Source of the DNA: UBA6623 sp965217195
GTDB lineage: Bacteria; Acidobacteriota; Terriglobia; Bryobacterales; UBA6623
Assembly: GCA_965217195.1 (NCBI GenBank)
Contig: CBDCHL010000004.1
Location: forward strand, 1-64,000
Length of the DNA stretch: 64,000 nt
Reading direction: 5' to 3'
Shown here: one piece after another, positions 24,707-33,418 of the stretch
How the letters are laid out: the number at the start of each line of letters is the position of its first letter
Position numbering within the stretch: position 1 is the first letter of the stretch
Program-made: the position numbers and the translations under genes
Notes under the pieces: generated by a model
Told to the model about the DNA's origin: nothing
Databases searched by the model: none
Seen by the model: the letters and a program-made list of their open reading frames with translations, nothing else

Positions 24707-26581
24707 TCACCGAACGGTGACCAGTGCCTCACTCACGGGACCTTGGGAAATCCCGTCGATGCACACCTCTGCTGTCACAAGCCGGCGAGTCTGATCCCCC
24801 TCGGGCGGCGCTGTGGCAGACAAGGTGAGTTCGTGCCGTCCCTCCGGTTCGAGGCTCACGCTGACGGGCTCCGCGGACACCACCCACCCTGGCGGGGGCA
24901 GTAACCGGACGGAGAACTTTGCAGGCCGCTCCAGGTTGTTGCGTAAGAGGAGCCGGTAGCCGACGGATTCCCCCGCTTCCACGACCGCGACGTAAGGCAG
25001 CAGTCTCACCCAGAAAAGATCGATGTAATGATCGGCTGGCGAATTCACCAACTCCTCAAACACGCGTTCCTTGCGAGCGATGAAATCGCAGTAGTAGTCC
25101 AGCTCCGGCTTGAAGCACGACAGCACGTCGCGGTGACCGGGACAGATCAGCTCCGGTGCAATCTGCCGCATGACTTCGGCGCACCGCCGGTGCATCCCTA
25201 GCTGGAAGCTGTTCCGCAGCACGGTGGTCTGGTACGGATGGACCTCCGTCTTACCGCCAACCACCACCTGCTCTACAAAGTAGTTGTCACCGGTGAATGC
25301 CACCTTGCGTCCGTCGATCATGCCGGCGTAGACGGAGTGGAATTCGGTCTGCCCAGGAGCGTGGTAAATCTCAAACTCGTACTCCTCCCATTGGAAACGT
25401 TCACCGTCCTGCAACCAACGGTCGATTCGGATCGGTTTGGGAAAGGTGCAGGGCGTGCTGGCCCACGCCGCTGGGTCCGCCAGCACCTGCCCGACCTCCT
25501 GCAGAGCCCAGCACTTCGTATCGTGGTGTCGCTGAAGATAGGGAATTCCACAGGTGTGGTCGTCGTGAATGTGAGTGGGTACAACCAGATCGAAACTCGT
25601 AACTCCATACTCTTCCCGCAACTCGTCGAGGTGATGCTCGACGAAGCGCATCGTTTCCAGACCATCGTGGTCGGACCAGACATGCATGTGGGGCCAGTAA
25701 GCGTGCCCATAGTCGACAAACATGGCCTTGCCGCTGTCGCTCAGAATCACGTAGAAGTTCGAACAAGTCCAAACGCCACCCCACAGCAAATGACGGGACA
25801 GAGGAATCAGCTTTGATTCGGGTAGGAAGAGCTGTTCAGGTATGCTCTCGCGACCGGCTACTCGCATGCCTCGTCCTAGCTCGACCAAGTCCATCAAGCG
25901 CCTTTCGAGCCGCTCAATGTCACCCGCCACATCGCTGATCGGTTCTCCGTGGGAAGGAAAGCAGACACCCGGCGCCTGTTTCGCCAGTGCCCGAGCCGAC
26001 TGCACGGTGAAGACGACCCCCTCCATCGACCCGTAGGTGTACTCCATGGCGTGCAGTTGATACAGCTTGCCGCCCGCCGCTAACAGGTCGCCCGTGAAAG
26101 CTACCAGCTTCCCATCGACCCTGACCAGCAAAGCGCTGGAGCCGAGCGTGTGTCCCTTCGCAGGAAGGACGTAGAATTCGTAGCCTCGCCAGGAGAACGT
26201 CTCGTAGTCCTCCAGGATGGCATCAACCGGGATGTTCTGACCTACCGCAAAAAAAGTGTTGCGGTCGTTGTAGTTGTCAAACGTTCGCCGCTGCTGCCAA
26301 AACAGCTCGGCTTGGTCAAACAGGTGCCGCTCGTATTCCGGGACCGCGAGTTGCGCTCCGTGCTCCTGCAGGCGCGGTGTCCCCCAACATTGGTCGCGAT
26401 GATGGTGAGTCTGTAGCACCCATTCAACACGTTTCACCCCTATCTGGCCTAGACGCTCCAACACTGCTCCGGAGCCAGCGTCGATCAGCAGCGCCGCCTC
26501 GCCGTCTACCAGCACATAGACGTTGCATGTGTCGCGAAAGCGGTACAAGTGTTCTGAGAGCTGTGTCAATTCTTCGGCCAT
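24707..26581 (-). CDS. Tandem metallo-beta-lactamase-fold protein with C-terminal beta domain
   Basis: A 624-residue protein with no signal peptide. Domain 1 (~8-235) is an MBL fold with T58-H-H-H-R-D-Q64 (final His of HxHxDH replaced by Gln), His144, Asp164 in FTGD and His211 in PSHGEP. Domain 2 (~265-500) has a complete T336-H-I-H-D-D-H342, Gln411 where a His is usual (APGQTEFH), Asp432 in FTGD and His483 in PGHRD. Residues ~530-620 look like an Ig-like/NEW3-type beta domain (PPGWVVSAEPVSVSLEPEG). Two linked hydrolase domains with complementary metal-site losses are unusual. The substrate is unknown. The ribosome site is GGGAGAGGA. Confidence 0.85.
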   Translation of the reverse strand: MAEELTQLSEHLYRFRDTCNVYVLVDGEAALLIDAGSGAVLERLGQIGVKRVEWVLQTHHHRDQCWGTPRLQEHGAQLAVPEYERHLFDQAELFWQQRRTFDNYNDRNTFFAVGQNIPVDAILEDYETFSWRGYEFYVLPAKGHTLGSSALLVRVDGKLVAFTGDLLAAGGKLYQLHAMEYTYGSMEGVVFTVQSARALAKQAPGVCFPSHGEPISDVAGDIERLERRLMDLVELGRGMRVAGRESIPEQLFLPESKLIPLSRHLLWGGVWTCSNFYVILSDSGKAMFVDYGHAYWPHMHVWSDHDGLETMRFVEHHLDELREEYGVTSFDLVVPTHIHDDHTCGIPYLQRHHDTKCWALQEVGQVLADPAAWASTPCTFPKPIRIDRWLQDGERFQWEEYEFEIYHAPGQTEFHSVYAGMIDGRKVAFTGDNYFVEQVVVGGKTEVHPYQTTVLRNSFQLGMHRRCAEVMRQIAPELICPGHRDVLSCFKPELDYYCDFIARKERVFEELVNSPADHYIDLFWVRLLPYVAVVEAGESVGYRLLLRNNLERPAKFSVRLLPPPGWVVSAEPVSVSLEPEGRHELTLSATAPPEGDQTRRLVTAEVCIDGISQGPVSEALVTVR

Positions 26582-26619
26582 CGATTATCCTCTCCCGATA
26601 CGCTGACAACCGCGGTTCG

Positions 26620-26625
26620 ATTCTA
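26620..26625 (-). promoter_or_regulatory. GGTANAAT-type -10 element for the tandem hydrolase
   Basis: The minus strand reads GCGGTAGAATCGAAC, with TAGAAT about 39 bp upstream of the start codon at 26581. Confidence 0.45.
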
Positions 26626-26742
26626 CCGCTGCGCAGATTGATCGTGAAAACAACTGATCCGTTGAACTATGAATTCATTTCGGCAGGTGCCTCAGACTGC
26701 TTTCCGGGGCCAATGACCTATTGAATCTCGCATAATATAGAG

Positions 26743-27285
26743 TTAATCGAGACAAAGAGAAGACTGCTTCCAGAAGGCCGTAATCAAGCGGGGTTTGCGG
26801 CGCATGCGGCGGAGGGATTTGCGAGCGCGCTCGTCCAGCTCCCAGTAGTCCTTCGGGCAAACGTTGGGCAACTCGTGCTGCTTCCAGTACGCCCAAATGT
26901 ATTCCACCGGATTCAGCTCCGGCGCATAGGACGGCAAGAATTCCGTGGCGATGTGGCCTTCGGAGAGTTCGATGAACTCTCGTACCAGGCGGCTGCGGTG
27001 TGCCGGCAAGCGGTCCCAGACGATCAGCAGCGGCCGGTCGATGTGGCGGACCAAAGCCTTCAGGAAGTCGATGACCTCCAGCTCGCCGATCGCACCGCGA
27101 TAGAGCCGGAAGTAAAAGTTGCGCAACGTCAGCCCGGCCGACACCGAAAGCTTCTGCCAGTTGAAGTTGAATTGCAGCAGCGGTGTCTCGCCGCGCGGCG
27201 CCCAGGTGCGACAGCGATGCGGCTTCTGACTCAGTCCGCTTTCGTCGATGAAGACGATCGTGCGGCCTTGTTTTTGGGCTTTTTT
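26743..27285 (-). CDS. IS630 transposase OrfB (DDE domain, reached by -1 frameshift)
   Basis: This frame has no start of its own. It begins at the A8 tract (27280-27287) and reads GRTIVFIDESGLSQKPHRCR, the catalytic E/D-containing strand of the DDE_3 domain. It continues LLIVWDRLPAHRSRLVREFI and FLPSYAPELNPVEYIWAYWK, the second and third catalytic regions (D and E). It ends FWKQSSLCLD. Joined to the upstream helix-turn-helix frame it gives a complete IS630 transposase of roughly 350 residues. Codons continue without stop through the junction in the -1 frame. Confidence 0.85.
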   Translation of the reverse strand, partial: KKAQKQGRTIVFIDESGLSQKPHRCRTWAPRGETPLLQFNFNWQKLSVSAGLTLRNFYFRLYRGAIGELEVIDFLKALVRHIDRPLLIVWDRLPAHRSRLVREFIELSEGHIATEFLPSYAPELNPVEYIWAYWKQHELPNVCPKDYWELDERARKSLRRMRRKPRLITAFWKQSSLCLD

Positions 27286-27788
27286 TTAGTGGCCGGCCAG
27301 GTCTTGCGCTGCCAGTAGCGGATGGCCTCTTCGTTGCGTTCACGGGCTTGGCCGACCGGCCGTTGGGGGCTCCAGTTGAGCGCCCACAGGATCTTCCAGA
27401 CATGGCCATCGTGATAGCGCACGCCGAACTCGTCTCCGATCAGACGAGCCACCCGCGGACAAGTCCACAGTGGCGTCGGGAAGCCGTGCGCCTCGGGCCC
27501 TTCGAGCAGCAGCGTCTCGAGGCGTTCGAGCTGCGTGGCGTCCAACAGCGGCTTGCGACCGGCACGCCCGGCCTTGCGGAGTCCGGCCGCACCCCGCTCG
27601 CCATGCTCGCTGACCCAACGGCTCACGCTTTGCTGCGCCGCCTTCACCCGCCGTGCTGCCTCGGATTGACTCAAACCTTCGTCAACGACCAGCCGCACGG
27701 CCTCCAACCGTCTCCTCTCGAGAGCATCAAAATCGCGTCTTACGCCTCTTGGGTTCCCCATGTCTGTTAGGACGAGCAGAACCCTCAA
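27231..27788 (-). CDS. IS630 transposase OrfA (helix-turn-helix domain)
   Basis: A 185-residue frame with two helix-turn-helix regions: RRRLEAVRLVVDEGLSQSEA followed by QQSVSRWVSEHG, then PLWTCPRVARLIGDEFGVRY with HVWKILWALNWSPQRP. It ends in the zero frame shortly after KKKPKNKAARSSSS. The sequence A AAA AAG (from base 27285 leftward) lets ribosomes shift -1 into the DDE frame at 26743-27285. The first residues before MGNPRG may be non-native; an internal start there would suit the family better. Confidence 0.85.
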   Translation of the reverse strand: MRVLLVLTDMGNPRGVRRDFDALERRRLEAVRLVVDEGLSQSEAARRVKAAQQSVSRWVSEHGERGAAGLRKAGRAGRKPLLDATQLERLETLLLEGPEAHGFPTPLWTCPRVARLIGDEFGVRYHDGHVWKILWALNWSPQRPVGQARERNEEAIRYWQRKTWPATKKKPKNKAARSSSSTKAD

Positions 27789-28075
27789 AAGGTTACTCTA
27801 TATTATGCGGGAGTCAATAGGTGCCTGACATGGGCCGTTGTTGGTGAGAAAGGAACCTCTCCTACAGTTCACCCGCAGCCCTCAAGTCCGCTGTAACGGC
27901 GTGAGGTTTATTTAGCCCTTGCCTTGGCCACTCACGGAGCCGATCGAAGGCCATTCTCGTGCACATAGCGGAGACGGCGGTGATCTCCTAAGTTGAAGCA
28001 AAGACTAGCCTTGAGTCGATTTCGACACTTAGGTGATCGCGGTAGGGATGCCGGTCACCCGGCACCCCCCGCACA

Positions 28076-28108
28076 GATCCGTGCGTGCGCTCCTAACGCA
28101 CACGGCTC
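28076..28108 (-). ncRNA. Group II intron domain V
   Basis: The minus strand starts GAGCCGTGTGCG, has a TTAG loop, and returns as GAGCGCACGCACGGATC. This is the conserved catalytic hairpin with its two-base bulge, directly adjoining the stop codon of the intron-encoded protein. Confidence 0.85.
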
Positions 28109-29674
28109 CTACCTTGGATGAGTAGCGCAGAAACGGTCCATCGGATAAGGATGAAGAATGCGAGGGACAGGAATCCAGCGGTCCAGCAGTCGGTTCAGCT
28201 TCTTCCAGGACTTACGTCCCTTCTGACTGCGACGGAATAAGACGTGTCGCCACAGCTGGCGCAGCCGATACTGGAACAACGCCAGTCGATCGGTGTTGCC
28301 CGGAACCGCGTGGTATTGGTAATAGCCCAGTACGACCTTCTGCAGCCACTCTCCGACCCGCGCCGTCGGCTCGTGCATCCAGCGGCGGAGAGCTGCCTTC
28401 AGTTGATGCAGCTTCGCCACCATCCGCTTCTTCGCCGTCTTACGCCAGACGATGAATGTGCCGTTGCTCTTGCGCGTCCCGCAGTAATGCGTGAAGCCCA
28501 AGAACGTGAAGGTCTCCGGCTTTCCCTCTCCACGTTTGTTCCGGTTCTGAGCGGCGAACCGCCCAAACTCGATCAACCGCGTCTTGCCCGCATGGAGTTC
28601 CAGACCGAACTTGGCCAAACGTTCCTGAAGCTCAGTCCAGAAACGCTCGGCTTCGGCTCGATACTGAAAGCCCACCACAAAATCGTCGGCGTAACGGACG
28701 ACGATGACGTCGCCCTGGGCCGCGTTCTTGCGCCAGGCCTCCACCCATAGATCGAAGACGTAGTGCAGGTACACGTTGGCGAGCAGCGGTGAAACCACTG
28801 AACCCTGCGGAGTACCTACTGTCGTCTCCGACCATTGACCGTCTTCGGACACTCCCGCCCGCAACCATTTCTGGATCAGGCGAAGCACCCTCGGATCGGC
28901 CACGCGGTGCTTGATGAACTTGACCAGCCACTCGTGCGACAATGTGTCGAAAAATGACCGAACATCACAGTCAAGCACCCAGTTCACGCGCTTGGTTTGG
29001 ATCCCCACCGTCAGCGCATCGAGCGCCTGATGGGGACTACGTCCCGGTCGAAACCCATACGAAAAGCCCTGGAAGTCGACCTCGTAAATCTGGTTGAGGA
29101 TCGTCACCACGGCCTGTTGGACAATCTTGTCCTCCAGCGCCGCGATGCCCAACGGACGTTGCCGCCCGTCGGACTTCTGAATGTAGACTCTGCGCGAAGG
29201 CTGCGCCCGGTACGCTCCACGATGAACCCGGCCGTGCAGATCGACGAGTCGACCCTCCAGCCCGGTCTCGTACTCCCGCCACGTCACGCCATCGACTCCC
29301 GGGGCGGCTTTCCGCTGCAGAGCGTAAAAGCTCTCCCTGAGTAGATCGACGTTCAGATGGTGGAGCAAAGCGGTGAACTTCTCCTGCCTCCTTTCTTTGG
29401 CTGTTCTACGCACACCGGCAAGCCCTTGGGACACTCTCTTCCCGCTCGGTGTCGGGCTCGTGTTGGACCCTTCGGTGTTCTCCTTGGTCTGCGCCCTTTC
29501 CTCCCCAACCTCCGCCAAAGGTCGCCCTTCTTTGTTCGGCCGGTTCACAGGTACTACGGCGCAGTCAGACCCCTCTGGAACGTACATGTCCGCCGTTCGG
29601 CTCAGCGCCTTCTCGGACCGGTCTCCCCCCTTGCAGGGTCGAGACGTTCCAGAGGTCTCCCGGTTCTCGTGCAT
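28109..29674 (-). CDS. ltrA: Group II intron reverse transcriptase/maturase
   Basis: A 521-residue intron-encoded protein. Residues ~1-95 form a variable lead. Then come RT-0 to RT-7: RKAAPGVDGVTWREYE, RPLGIAALEDKIVQQAVV, FSYGFRPGRSPHQALD, VNWVLDCDVRSFFDTLSHEW, TPQGSVVSPLLANVYLH, the catalytic VVRYADDFVV and the KTRLIEFGRFA strand. A maturase X domain (LHQLKAALRRWMHEP, LGYYQYHAVPGN) follows and the protein ends HPYPMDRFCATHPR. No HNH endonuclease domain is present. The active site is intact, so mobility is plausible. Confidence 0.93.
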   Translation of the reverse strand: MHENRETSGTSRPCKGGDRSEKALSRTADMYVPEGSDCAVVPVNRPNKEGRPLAEVGEERAQTKENTEGSNTSPTPSGKRVSQGLAGVRRTAKERRQEKFTALLHHLNVDLLRESFYALQRKAAPGVDGVTWREYETGLEGRLVDLHGRVHRGAYRAQPSRRVYIQKSDGRQRPLGIAALEDKIVQQAVVTILNQIYEVDFQGFSYGFRPGRSPHQALDALTVGIQTKRVNWVLDCDVRSFFDTLSHEWLVKFIKHRVADPRVLRLIQKWLRAGVSEDGQWSETTVGTPQGSVVSPLLANVYLHYVFDLWVEAWRKNAAQGDVIVVRYADDFVVGFQYRAEAERFWTELQERLAKFGLELHAGKTRLIEFGRFAAQNRNKRGEGKPETFTFLGFTHYCGTRKSNGTFIVWRKTAKKRMVAKLHQLKAALRRWMHEPTARVGEWLQKVVLGYYQYHAVPGNTDRLALFQYRLRQLWRHVLFRRSQKGRKSWKKLNRLLDRWIPVPRILHPYPMDRFCATHPR

Positions 29675-30095
29675 GTTGTTTCTCGACGTGCTCAGGTTCC
29701 TCGACTACGCAGGGCCGGACGCCCACTCGCGATCTAACGCAAACGCCCGTGTTGCCTTCCCATCTACCAAACGAGGTCGGCACCCTGAAACAGATTTTTC
29801 GAAGCTCAATAGCCCGGCCCGCCGATACCCCTGTCTACGCTTCGAACGTCGCCTCGCGACGCCGTCCGCAAGACTCGAGGTCAAGGTGGTTCGCTACTCC
29901 TTCCTTGTAGGACTCTTTCATTCCTGACAACATGCCGGTTTATCCCGGCGCTCTCGGGATATCCCGATACCACCATCAATCCGCGCCTTGAGGACCTCGG
30001 AATGTGGCTCGAGGCGTAAGCCACTTCAGCTCAAGAGCCTTCGTAATCGGCGGGACCATTTCGCACCACAAGGTCACCGCCAAGCTCCGCTGGCC

Positions 30096-31340
30096 TCAGC
30101 TGCTCGGCCAGACGGTCCCTTGATCCTTCTTGGTGACCGGTGCCAGACCCTTGTAGACAAACCTCTGTACGCGCCGGCCATGGTAGGTCTCCGTGGTGTA
30201 GACGTTGCCCTTGGAGTCGGTCGCGATGCTGTGGACCGCGTAGAATTGCCCCGGTTGGCGGCCGCCGTCCCCGAAGGTCGTCAACACCTCTAGCGAATCG
30301 CGGTCGAGGATGTGAACCTTGTGGTTCGCCCCGTCGGCGACGTAGAGGTACTTCTGCCCGGGGTCGCGGGAGAGCGCCACGTCGAACGTCGATCCGTCGC
30401 CGAGCGTGTCGGGCTCGACCCAGGCTTCCTTCACATACGTGCCGTCGGTCTTGAACACTTGGATGCGGTCGTTGGTGCGATCGCAGACGTAGAGCAAGCC
30501 GTCGTCGGAGAGAGCAATGGCGTGCACCGGGGTTCGGAACTGCTTGGGCGGCGGCTCGCCGGGCTTATAGGGTGGAAGCTGGGTGTCGTCGGGCTTGTTG
30601 CCGTAGGCGCCCCAATGCCGTTTGTATTCGCCGCTGTCGGCGTCCAGCACGATGACGCGGCGGTTGCCGTAACCGTCGGCCACGTAGAGTTCATTGGTCT
30701 TGCCATCCACAAGAGTTTTCGCCGGCAGCTTAAAGTTCTTGAGATCGTGGCTGCCCGCGCCCTCGAAAGGCTTGCCGATCTGCATGAGGAACTTCCCGGC
30801 CGCGGTGAACTTCAGAACCATGCTGTCGTGAACCCGCCCCTTGCCCATGGCGCTCTCGTCGTGCGGAAGCGTGGCCTTCCCCGGACGCTTGGAACCGTTG
30901 CCGCCGATCCAAACATTACCCTTGTGATCGACGTCAATTCCATGGTTCGAGGCCGACCAGTCATACCCTTCGCCTGGTCCGCCCCAATGGCGGATCAACT
31001 CGCCCTCGGGATTAAATACCAGCACCGGCGGCGCGGGGTAGCAGCAATCCGACGCCGGCGGATCCCACGTCGCGTAGACCTCCTTCGGGTCGAGAGAACT
31101 GCCGCGGTGGACGATCCAAACGTTGTCGTCCGCGTCGACGTCCACGCCGATCACCGTTCCCAGCACCCAGTGGTTCGGCAGCGGTTTCGGCCACAGGGGA
31201 TCGACCTCCAACCGAGGCGCCATCACCGCGGCGGCCTCCACTTCGGCTGTTTCGTCCAGGACAAACGAGATTGCCCCGAGCAGGCCCGCGACCGTTACAA
31301 GAGCGCCGCCAATTCGCAACTCGCGTTTCGTGATGTTCAT
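30096..31340 (-). CDS. NHL-repeat beta-propeller protein, exported
   Basis: A 414-residue protein with an N-terminal signal/anchor (ELRIGGALVTVAGLLGAISF). NHL-type blades recur: GVDVDADDNVWIVHRGSSLD, GIDVDHKGNVWIGGNG, LYVADGYGNRRVIVLDADSG, IALSDDGLLYVCDRTNDRIQ, YLYVADGANHKVHILDRDSL and IATDSKGNVYTTETYHGRRV. It resembles peptidyl-hydroxyglycine lyase-type propellers but lacks proof of activity. The start at 31340 (MNITKRELRI) fits the leader better than an in-frame ATG 24 bp upstream. It is divergent from the HupE/UreJ-like gene. A group II intron lies just past its stop. Confidence 0.88.
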   Translation of the reverse strand: MNITKRELRIGGALVTVAGLLGAISFVLDETAEVEAAAVMAPRLEVDPLWPKPLPNHWVLGTVIGVDVDADDNVWIVHRGSSLDPKEVYATWDPPASDCCYPAPPVLVFNPEGELIRHWGGPGEGYDWSASNHGIDVDHKGNVWIGGNGSKRPGKATLPHDESAMGKGRVHDSMVLKFTAAGKFLMQIGKPFEGAGSHDLKNFKLPAKTLVDGKTNELYVADGYGNRRVIVLDADSGEYKRHWGAYGNKPDDTQLPPYKPGEPPPKQFRTPVHAIALSDDGLLYVCDRTNDRIQVFKTDGTYVKEAWVEPDTLGDGSTFDVALSRDPGQKYLYVADGANHKVHILDRDSLEVLTTFGDGGRQPGQFYAVHSIATDSKGNVYTTETYHGRRVQRFVYKGLAPVTKKDQGTVWPSS

Positions 31341-31392
31341 AGGGACTCCAGTCTCGGCTATCATACCCGTTCAGTCCCGTAAGAACAACGCT

Positions 31393-32706
31393 GTGATCGT
31401 ATTTCTTCGATGTCTGTCGGCACTGTCCTTGGCCGTTGGGCTCGCCGGCGTCGGTTTCGCTCACGAAATCCCGACCGAGGTGACCGCTCACCTGATGGCC
31501 AAGCCGGCGGGAGATCGGCTTCAGTTGCTCGTGCGGGTCCCGCTAAGCTCAATGCGGGACGTGGAGTTTCCGGCGCTGCCCTCCGGGTACTTGGATTTGG
31601 AAAAGCTGGCTCCTCAGCTCCCTGATCTGGCGACTGTGTGGATCGCCGGATTCATTGAGATCTACGAGGCCGGCGCACGATTGGCGCCGCCCAGCATCGC
31701 GGCAACCCGCATATCGCTTCCCTCGGACAAGTCTTTCGCCTCATTCGATCAGGCGCTTGCTCATATCACTAGGGCGCCGCCGCCTTCTTACGAAAACCTA
31801 GTGCCGGACCAGGTTCTCTTCGACGTCCTGCTGGAGTATCCGATTCGATCCGATCAAGCGGCTTTTTCAATGCGCCCGGGGCTCGAGCACTTGGCGGCGC
31901 GGGTTCGCACGGTTCTGCGGTTCCACACGCCCGAAGGCTCGGTGCGCGCTTATCAGTTCCTGGCCGACCCGGGACGCGTGCCGCTGGATCCCAGTTGGGG
32001 CCAGGCGGCCTGGCGGTTCGTGGAACTCGGTTTCTTTCACATCCTCGATGGGCTGGATCATCTGTTGTTTTTGCTCTGCCTGGTCATACCGTTTCGGCGC
32101 TTGCGCCCGCTTGTCCTCATCGTCACCGCCTTCACGATTGCGCACTCGTTCACGCTGATCGCCTCCGCCCTCGACCTCGCACCCGGCGCGATATGGTTTC
32201 CGCCGCTGATCGAAACGCTCATCGCGATCACGGTAATCTACATGGCTCTTGAGAACATCGTGGGCGCGTCGGGAGTGCATCGCCGCTGGATGATCGCCTG
32301 CGGATTCGGCTTGATCCACGGCTTCGGTTTCTCATTCGCGCTACGCGAGACGCTGCAGTTCGCCGGCTCCCACCTGTTGACCTCACTGATTTCGTTTAAC
32401 CTCGGCGTCGAGTTGGGACAGCTCTTGGTGCTGTTGCTTCTGGTCCCCGCGTTGGAAGGCTTGTTCCGCTTCGTCATCACCGAGAGGATAGGGACGATCA
32501 TCCTTTCCGCGATCGTGGCGCACACCGCTTGGCATTGGATGACCGAAAGAGCCGATCTGCTGAGTCGATACAACTTCGACTGGGACTGGCTGACGGCCGC
32601 TCAGCCGGCCGACGCGATTCGCTGGTTGATGTGGGTTGTGATCGGTATCGGCGTGTTGTGGATGATGTCGGCGTGGTGGCGTCGACGGGCTCGCGGCGCA
32701 ACGTAA
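31393..32706 (+). CDS. HupE/UreJ-like membrane protein
   Basis: A 437-residue protein with a signal peptide (SALSLAVGLAGVGFAHEIP). A periplasmic N-terminal domain (~25-215) is followed by a polytopic C-terminal half with about six to seven membrane helices. The family core is present: FVELGFFHILDGLDHLLFLL, FTIAHSFTLIASALDL, IHGFGFSFALRE, LISFNLGVELGQLLVLLLL and HTAWHWMTERADLL, with His residues placed as in the HupE_UreJ_2 family, thought to relate to metal transport. The GTG at 31393 is chosen because the signal peptide follows directly; longer frames would run into the divergent NHL gene. Confidence 0.88.
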   Translation: MIVFLRCLSALSLAVGLAGVGFAHEIPTEVTAHLMAKPAGDRLQLLVRVPLSSMRDVEFPALPSGYLDLEKLAPQLPDLATVWIAGFIEIYEAGARLAPPSIAATRISLPSDKSFASFDQALAHITRAPPPSYENLVPDQVLFDVLLEYPIRSDQAAFSMRPGLEHLAARVRTVLRFHTPEGSVRAYQFLADPGRVPLDPSWGQAAWRFVELGFFHILDGLDHLLFLLCLVIPFRRLRPLVLIVTAFTIAHSFTLIASALDLAPGAIWFPPLIETLIAITVIYMALENIVGASGVHRRWMIACGFGLIHGFGFSFALRETLQFAGSHLLTSLISFNLGVELGQLLVLLLLVPALEGLFRFVITERIGTIILSAIVAHTAWHWMTERADLLSRYNFDWDWLTAAQPADAIRWLMWVVIGIGVLWMMSAWWRRRARGAT

Positions 32707-32751
32707 GGAAGAGCTTCGCTTTCCTTGTCGGGGGGGCAACAATAAGAAACT

Positions 32752-32820
32752 TCCCCGAAGATCCCGCGCTGATCATCACGAAAGGAGTGTCTTCGAAAGG
32801 AATGCCGGCGTTCCCGAAGC
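32752..32820 (+). pseudogene. Remnant of a cytochrome c domain, related to the next PQQ dehydrogenase
   Basis: About 20 codons read ALIITKGVSSKGMPAFPK, closely matching APIITQGVASKGMPAFEM in the haem domain encoded at 33595-33650. The DNA is also similar. No haem-binding motif or start is left. It lies between the HupE-like gene and the 3' end of the cupin gene. Confidence 0.55.
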
Positions 32821-32838
32821 GGTTGGCTCAAGCCGCCT

Positions 32839-33255
32839 TCACTTCGGCTGCCACTTGAAAATCTGGACGCTCAAAGGCGCACTGCCGGTATTTCTCATGC
32901 CGTGGGAGTGGCCGGGTGCCGCATACAACATTGTCCCGGCCGAGCAGGGCGTCGCCTTGCCGTCCAACAGAAACTCTCCCTCGCCTTCTACTACCAACAG
33001 CAGCTCTTCTTCCGGATGCTCGTGCGGCGGGTGCGGGCTCAATCCCGGATCGATTCGCACGTTGAGCAGTTCCAACAACCGCGATTCTTCAGTTTCGCCC
33101 TTGAAGTAGATGCGAACTTCACCAAACGGCGCGGTTATGTGTTGTGCGTCTCCTCGATCTTTAATCCACGGACCGGTCTTGGCGGCAACCGGTGCCGCTC
33201 CGGTGGCGAATAGAGCGGTGCTCATCATTGCGATCATATCTCTGCGGTTGTTCAT
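32839..33255 (-). CDS. Cupin-domain protein with Tat-like leader
   Basis: A 138-residue single-domain cupin. The leader NNRRDMIAMMSTALFATGAA suggests Tat or Sec export. Cupin motif 1 is HPPHEHPEEELLLVVEGEGE, supplying His/His/Glu metal ligands, and motif 2 ends APGHSHGMRNTG with the fourth His. It probably binds a divalent metal in the periplasm and may act as a small dioxygenase or isomerase, which cannot be specified. It is divergent from the PQQ dehydrogenase gene across 163 bp. Confidence 0.85.
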   Translation of the reverse strand: MNNRRDMIAMMSTALFATGAAPVAAKTGPWIKDRGDAQHITAPFGEVRIYFKGETEESRLLELLNVRIDPGLSPHPPHEHPEEELLLVVEGEGEFLLDGKATPCSAGTMLYAAPGHSHGMRNTGSAPLSVQIFKWQPK

Positions 33256-33418
33256 AGCAATCTCCTTCCTCGAAGCGCCGCCCGATCAGAGCCGTATGGA
33301 ACTGCTTGCAGCGTTCCCGCCCGCGCCCGGAAATAGGGACACGAACCACACTATTATGATGCCTGTCCGCCATGCCTTCCACGTGGGGGGCGACAATAGA
33401 GGCTCTTAGCAGCTCTGT

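Larger units (their letters stand above)
26721..27817 (-). mobile_element. IS630-family insertion sequence (1097 bp)
   Basis: The ends are imperfect inverted repeats (TTGAATCTCGCATAATATAG on the left, TTGACTCCCGCATAATATAG in reverse on the right), and a TA dinucleotide sits at each border (26719-26720 and 27818-27819), as expected for IS630. The restored target is the palindrome ACCTAGGT. It encodes two overlapping frames joined by a -1 slippery site. Confidence 0.9.
28035..30066 (-). mobile_element. Group II intron with reverse transcriptase/maturase (~2.0 kb)
   Basis: The 5' end GTGCGAAATGG (from 30066) matches the GUGYG consensus. A domain V lies at 28076-28108, followed by a GGGTGCCGGGTGACCGGC domain VI-like hairpin and an end near CCCTACCGCGAT (about 28035; exact 3' base not certain). 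It encodes one protein. It sits 30 bp downstream of the NHL-repeat gene stop, a position typical of bacterial introns that avoid coding sequence. Confidence 0.85.

Noticed and set aside
28034..30066. Retron or defence-type reverse transcriptase
   Set aside because: The protein has the group II maturase domain, and the intron 5' end and domain V are visible, so it is an ordinary intron-encoded protein.
31123..31392. 90-codon upstream extension of the HupE/UreJ-like gene
   Set aside because: It would overlap the divergent NHL gene and put the signal peptide in the middle of the protein.
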